DNA of 64,000 nucleotides. It comes from Hyaloperonospora brassicae (taxonomy: Eukaryota > Oomycota > Peronosporomycetes > Peronosporales > Peronosporaceae). The notes under the pieces were generated by a model. The model did no database searches and was not told the origin of the DNA. It worked only from the letters and a program-made list of their open reading frames with translations. Below are positions 30,037 through 40,648 of this stretch, piece after piece. The stretch lies in contig CANTFL010001444.1 of assembly GCA_947650285.1 (NCBI GenBank), positions 372,001 to 436,000 of the forward strand. The letters run 5' to 3'. How positions within the stretch are numbered: the stretch's first letter is position 1; the number at the start of each line of letters is the position of its first letter. A program made the position numbers and the translations under genes.

Positions 30037-31687
30037 TCATGCCGTACTGTCGTTCGTGCCATAGCTGTTCTTCTTAGCCGCGTTGCGGGCCAAAAGTCGG
30101 ATATCGCTGCCACTTCCAGTGCGTCGATGCATTGGGCTCTGACGGTACACCCCTTTTCCACGGCGCTTCCGCATGAGATGCGTTTTCTGCAACGACGGCG
30201 ACGCGTACATGGGAGACTTTTCCACCGACTGGGAGCCGCGCTTACGCTCTTCTTTTTCAGAATGGTAAACGAGCAGTCCCATCACAAGCACGACGAGCGA
30301 GAAGCCATCGTAGATAGTGAATGACTGGCCAGCAAACTTGCCTGTGAGCAAGGGGATCATGTACAACAAGTCGGTGAGGGGAATGCCCACGGCGGACGAC
30401 ACTACGAAGAGCACACTACTGCCTTCCTTGAAGATGTACAGCATGAGCTGGTTGTACATTGTGTTGAAGATGATGAAGATCAAAAAGACCTCCATCACGC
30501 CCGCATCGCACGCAAGCACTTTGCCGTTTAGCTCAACTTCGTTGCCGATAAAACACTCGTGAGCCTTCGCCATGTAGGATGGGAAGTCGGCCCATGGCAC
30601 TGGAGGATCGCTGAATGCCTCGATCCGCACTGTCCAAATTGTAGCAGCGCCAATGATGAGCTGGTAAAAGCTGATCCAAATGTTGGCATACCAGATGTCC
30701 AGGTCCACGTCCTTCAGTCCAATCTCTTTGTACACATTCGAAGCTGCCGCCGGCACCAGTGACACGATGAATAGAGTAATCCACCCTGCACTCGGATCCG
30801 GCGTGTTGGCATTGTCCTGGCCCGTAAGGGTAGGAATCAAGTTCACCATGCCACCGTACAGGACCAGGATGGAACCCAGAATATGGCCGCGCTTAAAGCG
30901 CGTCTGTAGGAATATGTACGACAGCAGCATATTGAACGGAAGATTCAACTGGCTCAGCACGTTGGCCATGTTCCCCCTGTTCACGTCGAACACGACGGCG
31001 ACAACAACGACGATAGACAAAAAGCAACAGTACTCAGAAGACTATTCACTGTCTCGACAAGCACGACACAGCACTCCGGCACAAAAAGGATACCCAATAT
31101 GAGGTGTGGGGAACGCGCCCAGCAAGTTATACAGCGTGTCAAACAGTGCCATCAGCATGTACTTGTAGTGCGGGAAGTCGCGCATTTCCTGCGTAATGTC
31201 GTCTACAACAACACACAATACGATACAGTCGTACGTCTCATCAATCAGTCACAAGGACGAGTGGATAAAAAGAGAGTGACAAGGAGAAGAAGAGTGTGTA
31301 CCTGTGAAGTAGATCTTGTACCTGGGGTACAGTAAAGCACAGGGCAGCGTTAGAACCACGTGACCAGCCTGATCCTGTGTCATCAGTGTGCTAATAGCAA
31401 GCAACGTACGCGACGACAGGAGCCGACGAGACCAAGAAGGAGATGGGGAGGATCACGTTGGTAAAGTACCAGAGGAAGTCGGTATAGTCGTACGTGATCC
31501 GTCTATCGTACCAAACAGACGCACAGTGTACACAAACAGTGGGCAGCAGTGAGTGCAGGAGCTATGTGAGATGCACGCGACGCCCTCTCACGTACGTGTA
31601 GAGCACGCGGTCGACACATCGCGCCATGATGAGCAGGCAGAGCGCGACCGCCAGCTTGGACTCCCACAGGATCCGCTTCACGTCCAT
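30037..31687 (-). CDS. CRT-like transporter (drug/metabolite transporter superfamily)
   Basis: A membrane transporter of the chloroquine-resistance-transporter family, whose members sit in vacuole/lysosome or plastid membranes and export peptides, amino acids or thiols. Five exons on the minus strand: 31687-31596, 31502-31410, 31321-31302 (only 20 bp), 31202-31094 and 30976-30037. All GT-AG introns (88-117 bp) join in consistent phase, giving 417 residues. Family blocks: LMALFDTLYNLLGAF; NVLSQLNLPFNMLLSY followed by RFKRGH; NVYKEIGLKDVDLDIWYANIW; and VVSSAVGIPLTDLLY. About ten helices fit the length of characterised CRTs. The start is the ATG at 31687, but the frame stays open upstream to about 31775, so an extra 5' exon is possible. 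It is head-to-head with VPS51. Confidence 0.88.
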
Positions 31688-31942
31688 CGTGGCGTCGCGC
31701 GGCTCTTTAGGATCGCCGTCGTCGTCGGAAATGTATCTTTGGAGCTGGTGGTAGCGGTAGCTATGTGTCTCTTGGTGTGTCGCGTTTGTTTAAAACAAAA
31801 AAAAGAGTGGTCGCAGTTGTTGTTTCGGGGTGCCGTCGATCGCGTTGATTCAGCCAATCAAAACGATTAGCTGAACGGAACAATTGTCAACATCACACTG
31901 CAAGTCTATCTTTGACACCAAACGCACGCTACACGTGCAGCG

Positions 31943-34900
31943 ATGGAAGACCACGGCATGACGCGCATGCAGGAGCTCATGAGCAGCTACTACGGACTGA
32001 ATGCAAAGGAAAGCAGACAGGATCAAGAGCGGAATATCGACTCGACCGGATTCGATGCCAAGGTCTACGTTAAGGTGCGCTGTTGTTGTTGTCGTCAACA
32101 ATCGTGTCAAAAATTGACCCCGGGTGACATGTATCTGTCATTTGTTTTCGTAGGAGCTACTAAGCACCCGCAGACTCAATGATTTGCTCGCAATGGACGA
32201 CAAGTTGATACGTGAGATCAAAGAGCTGGACACTGACATGCAGATGCTCGTGTACGAGAACTACAGCAAGTTCCTTACCGCAACAGACACGATCCGCAAG
32301 ATCAAGGTGAGGCCGGTGCTTTCTTGACAATGTCAACACGACATGACGACGTTTGAGCCATTGATTCTATTTTTGACGCAAAAGAACAATGTAGCTACGA
32401 TGGAGGACGAAGTCGCGCGTGTGGTCAAGAGCATGGACGTTATCACGGCCAAGAGTGAGAGCATCGACGTGGCCTTGGCACCGCATCGAGCTGAGGTGGA
32501 CAAACTTCTCGGCGTGCGGCGATTGTTGAAGAAGTTTGAGTTTATTTTTGAGCTGCCTCAGAAGCTCCACACGTACGTTATCGCGCGTGTTGTTTTGTCC
32601 TGCGTTAGCAAGGAGTGAAGAGAAGAGCTGAGGTTGAGGTGCGATGCAGGGCTGTGAAGCAAAAGGAGTACGCAAACGCTGTCAAGTATTACCTGCTTGC
32701 ACGCCGGGTTCTGGAGCGATATGAACACATTTCGTCGTTCAAGGTGATATTGTCTGGTTATTGCAACGGCGATGCTGTACCAGTGATCCTCACGTGGCCT
32801 TCTGTTTGTAGACAATCCGAATCGAAACCGAGGAAGCGATTCAGCTGCTTGAACGTCTGCTTAAGGAGCGAATGCTTGACGCAACACTCGAGTCGGAAGA
32901 GGTATGCTGTCTTTGGTATTAGGATGGATACGCTGGACTCAAGCTAGACGTGTTGCATTGGTGTGATCAGCTTTGCGTTACCGTTGAGCTTCTGCATCAA
33001 CTGGGGGCCTGCAATGAAGAGATCCGCGACCAGTTTGTCGAATGGCACCGAGTGTACTTTGTCCGTGTGGTAGCAGTGTTTAAGGTACAGTGGCATCGCT
33101 GCTTGCTTCCGCTTATTCATGACTGTAGTCACGTATATGTCCGATCGTGCGCTGCTCATCACAGACTCAACGCAAGGCTGCTTCAGTGTTGGACTTCCTT
33201 CAACGATTCAACGCAGACGTGCTATCAAGAATGGGTCGGGTGTTTGTAGTCTACAAGACCCACCTGATGCCCGAGGCTATTGCAAGCGAGACATCGTTGT
33301 CTTCAGACACAGTTCGTGATGACTTGTTTCTTCAATTTGTGAAAGAGCTATCTTCGCTCTATCTGGGCGAATGCATTGTGCAATTTTGCCGCCAGCACAC
33401 AAATTTCGTGAGCTCGTCGTTTGTAGCTACTAGGCGTTTACTCTTTACTCACTGGTCCACTTCCTTCTTGCTTACCGTAGGGATCGAGAGACGAACTCCT
33501 TGATGCGCTGCACAACAACGATCTCTCCTCCGACACTGCCAAAAGCGAGTACTTTGTTTTTTTGCGCGTGATGAAGCACTTTGTCTCGCAAGTGGAGGAT
33601 GTGGATAGAAGCATTCCAATGTGCGGACTAGCTCGGGATGCTACTGAAATCGTGGAAAGCTGCGTGCGCTTCCAGATTGAAGCTGTGTTTCGGAGGCTAC
33701 GCGAGGACACCCGGGATCTCTTGGTTACTTCTTACGAAAATGTTTGCAGTCTGGGGCGAAGCTCACGCGAAGATGGACTGAGCGTTCGGCCATTAGCGAA
33801 AGAGGCAGCGGGGACATTTACGGACATGATGCAGAAAGTGTTGCAGCAAATGGAGCTCATAGTGCAAACGGGCTCTTCGATTCTTCCCGAGTTGAGTCAG
33901 CTCTTCCGTGACTTAGTCCAGGTAAGATGCAAAGCGGTTTGTCTACCAGCAGCACAATCGCACGACCGATCTTAACGAGTCTTGCACGATGTCGTTGATT
34001 TGTCCAGGGTCAATTCTGCATGTCCTTGAAGTGGTTCAACGTGTCAGTTCTCCAGTACGCGGAGCCCAAGCGTGCGTTTGCTCCACTAGACGGAACGTCT
34101 GAAATTCGATCTGAAGAACAAGACCCTGTGACGCTTCCATGGTTGGACTCCACCCCGCAGTTCTTGCTGTTCCTGGCATGTCTGTGCCAAGAGTTGTCAG
34201 CGAAAGGCATTAGTGAGTGCGCTCATGGTTTAAATGAGCGCTTGTCAGCCCTTTTGCCTTCATCGGACCTCCCCGAAAGTGGCCCGATTAGCAGTCGCCG
34301 GGAACAGCAGTATGACGCAACGCACATGATTGGAGTGACCCGTGAATCTGCTGCGGAGCTACTGCGGCACGTCGCAAAGATGTATGGCAACCAGCTGTGC
34401 ATCATCGTCTACAACGGAATGGCTGCTACGTCGTGGTCTGACATGGACGAGGAGCCAAGAACTGTGCAGGAAATGATGGCTGCAGTCGTAGAGACTACTT
34501 TTCGCTTTGGGAAGGAAGTCGCTGTGGCACTCGATGACGAGCAAAGCGTGTTTACTGGAAACAAGAGTCACACACATGGCCGTGACTTCCGCCGGCGTGC
34601 AAGTGTGCTTCGGTCTCGCAACGCAGGAGTCGCAGCAGCATCGTCAGGGATGCAGCTTAATGTGGATCGGGTGTTTGCGCGTAAAATCCACACTTTTCCC
34701 TTTCAGCTGGACCTCACTGCAGATGCATTCGTTCAGGCCATGCTGAAAATGTGCATCAAAGCCTTTAGTGAGTGGGTGAGGTTGTTGGAATTGACCAAGT
34801 TTGGCTTGCAGCAAATTCAACTGGACGCTGAATTTCTGCGCAGCGCGCTGATGCATATCGTGGTGGCCCGCAAAGCCGACGAGGAAATCGAGGACCTTTT

Positions 34901-35018
34901 GTCGGACCTGCTGTCGAACGCACGCGCTCGAGCAGTCGAAGATACGTTGATGGACCAGGCTAGTGTCAGCGCCATTGTTAGCTCCAAGAGCTCCCAAGTT
35001 TTGTCACGATGGCGATAA
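31943..35018 (+). CDS. VPS51: VPS51, subunit of GARP/EARP tethering complexes
   Basis: Tethers endosome-derived vesicles at the trans-Golgi or recycling endosomes. Nine exons are inferred: 31943-32074, 32154-32306, 32385-32572, 32650-32743, 32812-32901, 32971-33084, 33165-33407, 33481-33921 and 34008-35018. Introns are 68-86 bp and all phases agree, giving 821 residues (human 782). The diagnostic N-terminus spans exons 1-3: a short Tyr-containing SNARE-binding stretch (SSYYGLNA), FDAKVYVK, then DTDMQMLVYENYSKF and ATDTIRKIK. Next comes ANAVKYYLLARRVLERY, typical of Vps51. The exon 7 start could instead be 33177, also in frame. The C-terminal 340 residues are one uninterrupted exon. It shares a 255 bp divergent promoter with the CRT-like gene. 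Confidence 0.9.
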
Positions 35019-35488
35019 ACCAGCGTAGGCCTGCAACGCCGACCGTCTCTCAGTAAACATCAGCGCGTCGGCATACCTTCGACTTGTGGTCTTGTTTGCT
35101 GACAGCACCTGTCGTTCTGGCATCTCTAGTGGCTTTGTGTGCACTTCACATACGCTTCATGCTCGAAGAGCTTCAGCATGGCTTTGACGTGGATCTGCGC
35201 GCATAACCTCTCGTCAATCCCTTCGTTCGAGACCCCGACTGGAGCTGAGCGAGTCTTTGTATACCCGTACGCCAGGACGCAATGCAGCCATCCACCACGA
35301 CAAGTCAGCCTGTCGCCGAACGCAATCCGACCCCGATTTCCACGCTCAGGTTGAAGTTGTCGCCTCGTCACATATTTTTCCCACCAACTGGATTTCTATT
35401 CGTTTGGGTACGGCGCGCGGCCTCGTCGGGACCGTTAGAAACGCAATAGAAACGCTCACCCGTCCCGACCAGCCATTCCAAGAGCGCC
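35019..35488. other. Intergenic between VPS51 and the helicase
   Basis: Promoter and 5' UTR of the helicase; no gene. AGCCATTCCAAG a few bases before the ATG weakly resembles an Inr. Confidence 0.5.
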
Positions 35489-37876
35489 ATGGCGTCGCGC
35501 GCGTTCCGTCAGGCGCACAGCCGCGCGCAGCCGACCGAGCGACCCGACAGCCGCACGCACAGCACCGACGGACCTGTCGCAGCAGCAGCCGCCGCCGCGG
35601 TCAAGCAGAACGAGCGCGAGCGGCTGGAGATCGAGCGCCTCGAAGCCCGCGTGGCGGAGCAGACGCCCGCCCGGGGCTCGCAGCTCAGCGACGTCACGTC
35701 GTTCGACTTCTTTCCGCTGTCGGAGAACTCGCGACGGGGTCTGCGGATCTGCGGCTTCGTGACGCCCACGAAGATTCAGGTGGGCGCACTGCCGCACGCG
35801 CTCGCTGGGCGGGACGTGCTGGCGGCGGCCAAGACGGGCTCGGGCAAGACGCTGGCGTTCCTGTTGCCCGTGCTGGAGAAGCTGTTCCGCCTGCGCTGGA
35901 GCGTCGAAGACGGACTGGGCGCGCTCGTGGTGTCGCCGACGAGAGAGCTGGCGCTGCAGATCTTTGAGGTGTTGCGCAACGTGGGCAAAGCCCACACGTT
36001 CTCGGCGGGTCTAGTGATTGGCGGCAAGAACTTTCGCGAGGAACAGCTTCGTCTCGTGCGCATGAATCTGCTCGTGTGCACACCTGGTCGACTGCTGCAG
36101 CACATGGAACAGACACCGGCGTTCGATGCGAGCAACTTGCAGGTGCTGGTGCTGGACGAAGCCGACCGGATCCTCGATCTCGGCTTTCAGAAGCAGTTGA
36201 CGGCGATCTTGGAGCACTTGCCACCTGCGGGCGAGCGACAGACGATGCTGTTTTCCGCGACACAGACCAAGTCGGTGAAAGACCTGGCGGCGCTAAGCCT
36301 GCGCGAACCCGAGTACGTGGCCGTGCACGAGCACTCGGCAAACGCGACGCCCAAGGGGCTCTCGCAGAGCTACGTGGTGACGCCGCTGGAAAGCAAATTG
36401 GACGTGCTGCTGTCGTTCATCAAGTCGCACTTGAAACAAAAGACCATTGTGTTTTTGTCCACGTGCCGTCAAGTGCGCTACGTGCACAGCGTCTTTTGCA
36501 AGCTGCAGCCCGGCATTCCGCTCTGTGCGCTACATGGCAAGTACAAGCAAGGCAAGCGTGTGGAAGTGTACTATGAGTTTTTGAACAAGCCGGCTGCAGT
36601 GTTGTTTGCGACGGATATTGCAGCGCGGGGACTGGATTTCCCGCAGGTGGACTGGGTCTTGCAGCTCGACTGTCCAGAAGATACGGCCAACTACATCCAC
36701 CGAGTTGGTCGAACGGCGCGGTACAACAAGCAAGGCAAAGCGCTCATGTGTCTCGTGCCGTCCGAGGTGGACGGCATGTTGAAGCGCCTCGCGAATGCCA
36801 AGGTGCCCATCAGTGAGACGAAACTCAATCCAGCCAAGACCACGAGCTGTCGCCAGAAAGTGGCTTCGGTCGTAGCCGGCGACAAGGAGATCAAAGCGCT
36901 AGCACAGAAGGCATTCATGTCGTACGTGCGCTCGGTGTACTTGCAGCCGGACCGGGAGGTGTTTGACGCGACGGCTCTACCGCTGGACGCGTTTGCCGAG
37001 TCATTAGGACTTCCTGGTGCACCACGGATGCCCTTCTTGTCCAAGATGAAGGCCGAGCACGAAAAGGGTGGGAACGAGGCGCTGCGTGACGAGCTGCGTG
37101 GGAAGAAGAACGTCAACCGCAAGCTCCAGCAGCTCAAGGAGAAGATCAAAGCCGAAAAAGCACGCAAGCGTCTGGCACGGCAGCTTGCAACGATGGACCC
37201 GAAGGAACAGGACGAGGCGATGCACAAGATGGAGGTCCAGCAAAAACACGACGAGCTGGAGGAAGCTGAAGCCGAGGAAGACTCGCTCATGGTTGTCAAA
37301 CGCGTGCACAACTGGGCCGACGACAACGAGTCACTGGACCTGGAAGCTCTTGGTCTTGGCACGCACAAGCAGAAGAAGCAAAAGCGGCTGCGTGTTGACT
37401 CCGAGGCCATCAACACGGCCAAGATTGTGTTTGATGACGACGGCAACAGCGGCACGATCGCAGACCGTCTCGCTGCACGCGACAGCAGCGACAGGGACTT
37501 CACGAACATCGAGCAGCACGCCCAGAAGTACACGGAGCAAGTCGCAGCCCGTCTGGCCGCCAAAGACGCCGACGATCGTCGTCTCGAGAAGGAACGGGTG
37601 CGTGCCAAGCACCACAAGAAGCGCCTCCAAGTCAAGGGCGAGCGCGACGACGACGACGAGAGTCGTGACGACAATGCCCCACGTCTTGCAGCACACTCGG
37701 ACGACGACGACATGAGTGGCAACGACAACGACGACGAGACCAGTAGCAACAGCAACAGCAGCAGCGACGACGGCGACGACGACCAGAATGACGATAGCGG
37801 CAAGAAGCGGACGGTCGACCGCCACGCAGTTGCCAGTCAAGAAGCAATGGCGCTGCAACTGCTGCAGCACCGGTAG
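35489..37876 (+). CDS. DEAD-box RNA helicase, Dbp4/DDX10 type
   Basis: A nucleolar helicase for 18S rRNA maturation (release of U14 snoRNA in yeast). It is an intronless gene of 795 residues with a full helicase core: Q motif (TPTKIQ), AKTGSGKT (about 112-119), PTRELA, TPGR, DEAD (about 222), SAT, ATDIAARGLDF and HRVGRTAR. The region after the core (KAFMSYVRSVYLQPDREVF, then LPLDAFAESLGLPGAPRM) is the Dbp4/DDX10/DDX18 C-terminal extension, and the long Lys/Glu-rich coiled tail plus an Asp-rich terminus fits DDX10. A large antisense open frame here is a codon-bias shadow. The ATG follows a short leader and has good context (GCCATGG). Confidence 0.94.
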   Translation: MASRAFRQAHSRAQPTERPDSRTHSTDGPVAAAAAAAVKQNERERLEIERLEARVAEQTPARGSQLSDVTSFDFFPLSENSRRGLRICGFVTPTKIQVGALPHALAGRDVLAAAKTGSGKTLAFLLPVLEKLFRLRWSVEDGLGALVVSPTRELALQIFEVLRNVGKAHTFSAGLVIGGKNFREEQLRLVRMNLLVCTPGRLLQHMEQTPAFDASNLQVLVLDEADRILDLGFQKQLTAILEHLPPAGERQTMLFSATQTKSVKDLAALSLREPEYVAVHEHSANATPKGLSQSYVVTPLESKLDVLLSFIKSHLKQKTIVFLSTCRQVRYVHSVFCKLQPGIPLCALHGKYKQGKRVEVYYEFLNKPAAVLFATDIAARGLDFPQVDWVLQLDCPEDTANYIHRVGRTARYNKQGKALMCLVPSEVDGMLKRLANAKVPISETKLNPAKTTSCRQKVASVVAGDKEIKALAQKAFMSYVRSVYLQPDREVFDATALPLDAFAESLGLPGAPRMPFLSKMKAEHEKGGNEALRDELRGKKNVNRKLQQLKEKIKAEKARKRLARQLATMDPKEQDEAMHKMEVQQKHDELEEAEAEEDSLMVVKRVHNWADDNESLDLEALGLGTHKQKKQKRLRVDSEAINTAKIVFDDDGNSGTIADRLAARDSSDRDFTNIEQHAQKYTEQVAARLAAKDADDRRLEKERVRAKHHKKRLQVKGERDDDDESRDDNAPRLAAHSDDDDMSGNDNDDETSSNSNSSSDDGDDDQNDDSGKKRTVDRHAVASQEAMALQLLQHR

Positions 37877-38022
37877 ATGAATCGACAGCCACCTCTTCCA
37901 GCCACCTCTTCCTCCTCCGTAATCGCTGCTTGCTCTTGACCATAGCCGCCCACGCCGTTCAGACAACCCGTCCGTCGGACCTCCTCAACCCCCTCATCAG
38001 TCGTCTGACAGGCAATCCGCCT

Positions 38023-38049
38023 CTCCTCCTCCTCCTCCTCCTCCTCCTC
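38023..38049 (+). repeat. (CTC)9 tract abutting a start codon
   Basis: Nine CTC/TCC triplets run to one base before the ATG at 38051. This pyrimidine tract forms the end of the 5' leader of the next gene. Confidence 0.9.
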
Positions 38050-38050
38050 A

Positions 38051-38731
38051 ATGGCCTCTGCGTCCACTGGTCGCCGCCGTCGCGTCCGCGCCGTCGCGAT
38101 GATCCTCGACGACGTCCTGTACGACCACTCGACGCTCCTGTCCCACTTGGCCGTCGACCGCGGCCTCGCTCAGCTGCGCACCGAAAACGCGTTCGCGACC
38201 GCCGACGCGGCGTCTCTCGCGCTCGCGACGTTCCGCAAGACGTTTGGCCTGCGCGAACGCTTCCCGCGCTTCGTCAACAGTCTCGTGCGTGGCCCGCGCG
38301 CGCGTCTCTCGCCCGCGCAGGCGCAACGAGTCATTGCCGCGTACTATGCGAGTAACGTCCCGGACGCGCGTCGGATTCGGCCGTTCGCCGGCGTCCGCGC
38401 GACGCTCGAAGCGCTCCAAGACGGCGGCGCCTGTCAGTTGGCGTTGCTGCTCGTTGGGCAGCCGCACGTGCAGCAGGAGCGGCTCCGAGCGCTGGGCGTG
38501 GCCGACCTGTTCCGCGAGGCGGTGTACGTGGCGCCCAACCCGAGTGTGGCGCAGGTCACGAGTGCGCTGAAGCAGCTCGGGCGGCAACTGGACGTGCCGA
38601 CGTCGGCGGTGCTCTTCGTCGGCCGCAAAGTGTTCTACGAGATCAAAGCGGCTAAGGCGGCGGGTATGCTCACGGTCCGCATGGTGCGTGCTGGAAGGTC
38701 ACTGCCGTTGGAACAGACGTTGGGGTATTGA
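38051..38731 (+). CDS. HAD-superfamily-like protein, probably catalytically inactive
   Basis: An intronless gene of 226 residues with the overall layout of small haloacid-dehalogenase hydrolases (pyrimidine 5'-nucleotidase/SDT1 group): MILDDVLYDHS at the N-terminus, an alpha-helical cap (about 30-115), a core strand (LALLLVGQPHVQQERL) and VLFVGRKVFYEIKAAKAAGM near the end. The nucleophile Asp is replaced by Ile18. The Thr/Ser of motif II is missing (LLLVG), and the GD of motif IV is GR with the following Asp as Glu. The second Asp (Asp20) is kept. Function is unknown; a binding or regulatory role fits the loss of catalytic residues. It sits between the helicase and the CofD-like gene, with only 78 bp to the latter's ATG. 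Confidence 0.75.
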   Translation: MASASTGRRRRVRAVAMILDDVLYDHSTLLSHLAVDRGLAQLRTENAFATADAASLALATFRKTFGLRERFPRFVNSLVRGPRARLSPAQAQRVIAAYYASNVPDARRIRPFAGVRATLEALQDGGACQLALLLVGQPHVQQERLRALGVADLFREAVYVAPNPSVAQVTSALKQLGRQLDVPTSAVLFVGRKVFYEIKAAKAAGMLTVRMVRAGRSLPLEQTLGY

Positions 38732-38809
38732 CGTAGGGGGATCGATTGATTGCTGCTGTTGCTGCTGTTGCTGTGGTGGTGGTAGTTGTTTGGCAAGTAC
38801 AGGAGCGTA

Positions 38810-40515
38810 ATGCCGACGGATGAGATGGAGCGACCGGACTTTCAAGTGAGTGTGTAGTGCGTGTGGCCGCGTGGTGCGACATCGACGTTGACGTGGAGAC
38901 TGATTGTTGCCGTGTCGTTGTGCGTGTGGCTGTGTGGTGGTGGTGCTGATGTGGTCGTGGGAACGGGGAATGGCTGTGGACTGTGGGTAGATCGAGTCGA
39001 TCGCGCAGCTCGTAGCGGTTGTCAGGCTGGCAGACCAGCAGATGCTGCAGCCCAAGATCGTGGCTCTTGGAGGCGGGACGGGACTAGCAGTGCTGCTCAA
39101 GGAACTGCGTCACTATCCAGCTGACCTGACAGCCATCGTCACGGGTTCGTACGCTGATTCTCCACAGGCGCCCAGCCATGTCGATGTCGTTTGTTACAAT
39201 GTCAATGGACCGTTTGGCGACTAACGAACGGATGCCGTGATCCGTTGTGGTCCAGTGTTTGACTCGGGTCGCCATTCCGGCGCTCTGCGCAAGAACTTGG
39301 GCATTTTGCCACCTGGAGACATTCGCAACTGCCTCGTGGCGTTGTCCGACTCGGGTTCGTACGCGTCGTTATCGTTCTGTCACCAAGGAGCCCACAAGAC
39401 CCCACTGTTGAACTTGTTTGTTATGTGCACGACGACTAGATGAGCTCTTGAGCAAACTGATGAACTACCGCTTTCGGAACAACTTCATGGACGGCTGTAG
39501 CTTGGGCAATCTGCTACTCGCAGCGCTGACCGATCTGCAAGGCGGGTTCGACCGTGCCATCTCGTCGATTGCTGACATTCTCAATATCCATGGCACCGTG
39601 CTACCGGCCACACTCGAAAGCACTGAGCTGTGTGCCGAGCTCACAGACGGATCGACGGTCGTTTCGGAAGTCAATGTACGCAGCCCCTTTGTGCCTAATG
39701 AAGAAGGGGTCGAGTCACAATCAGACTCCGACTCCCCATCCAGCAACGCAAGTGCAAATTCGCCATCCACGTCTCTAGAGCCTCAATATCCACAGGTAAA
39801 GAAGACCAAGAAAGCGCCGATCAAACGCGTGTACCTCGAGAATCCGAATGTGAAAGCCTTCCAGCCTGCAGTGCGTGCCATCGAGGAAGCTGACATTATC
39901 ATTCTGAGTCCTGGTGGGTTTTACACGTCAATCATTGCGACGCTTCTGGTACCAGGAATTCGTGACTCCATCGCACGCAGCACGGGTGCGATTGTGTACG
40001 TGAGCAACATCACTACACAGAACGGTCAGACTGACGGCTACACGCTCGAGAAGACACTCGACGTGCTTTCCACATACCTGGGAGCGAACGTTGTCGATTA
40101 TGTGATTGCGAATAACGCTTTGCCACCAGAAGATGTCCTTGCGCCGTACGTCGAGCGCGGAGAGGAATTGTTGCTGCCGACGCCCAACATGGCGGCCCGT
40201 GAGCGCCCGGTTTTGCTTCAAGGCCAGACATTCCAAGAAGACCTTGTTACGGGGCAAGTGCCTCGCGAATGGAATAAGGCACCCATGCTCAAGCACAGCG
40301 GCCGTCGCGTGGCTGCCATTCTTTATACCATCATCGACAAGGAAATGGCACGCCACCATCAATGTCAGCAACTGCAACCTGTTGTTTCCAGTGCAGCTCC
40401 AGTGGATGTACCAAATCCGACGAGCGTTGGGATACCAGCTTTCACAGCTCCTGCGATAGTCTTTGGATTGCTCGTAGCCACAACGTTTTTAGCATCCGTG
40501 CTTCGTCAAAGGTGA
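38810..40515 (+). CDS. CofD/YvcK-like (UPF0052) protein
   Basis: Belongs to the 2-phospho-L-lactate-transferase/YvcK fold family. Bacterial YvcK is a UDP-sugar-binding regulator of carbon use; eukaryotic members are uncharacterised. Four exons: 38810-38845, 39009-39144, 39256-39354 and 39440-40515, phases consistent, giving 448 residues. Blocks: [18 protein letters not shown]; then, joined by splicing, [56 protein letters not shown]; and [18 protein letters not shown] Ser-rich insertion (about 175-200) precedes a basic stretch. The C-terminus ends in a hydrophobic helix then VLRQR, suggesting a tail anchor, which is unusual for the family. Introns 2 and 3 both start GTTCGTACGC, a curious repeat of the same donor. 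Confidence 0.85.
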
Positions 40516-40648
40516 TGCAAGCGCTACGCGGGAGGCAGACCAAGAGGCAGCGACGGAGGTGATGGAGGAGCGCGAACGTCACGTACCATGTAGGTTCTAC
40601 CACCCGGGCGCCGCAACTTCGCACAAACAGTGCGGTATGCCCGGCTTC

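Noticed and set aside
29584..30324. 246-codon plus-strand frame before the CRT-like gene
   Set aside because: No recognisable domain, and its 3' part overlaps the CRT-like coding exon on the other strand.
36691..37803. 370-codon open frame opposite the helicase, Ser/Arg-rich
   Set aside because: It is the complement of the Lys/Asp-rich helicase tail; low complexity with no start context.
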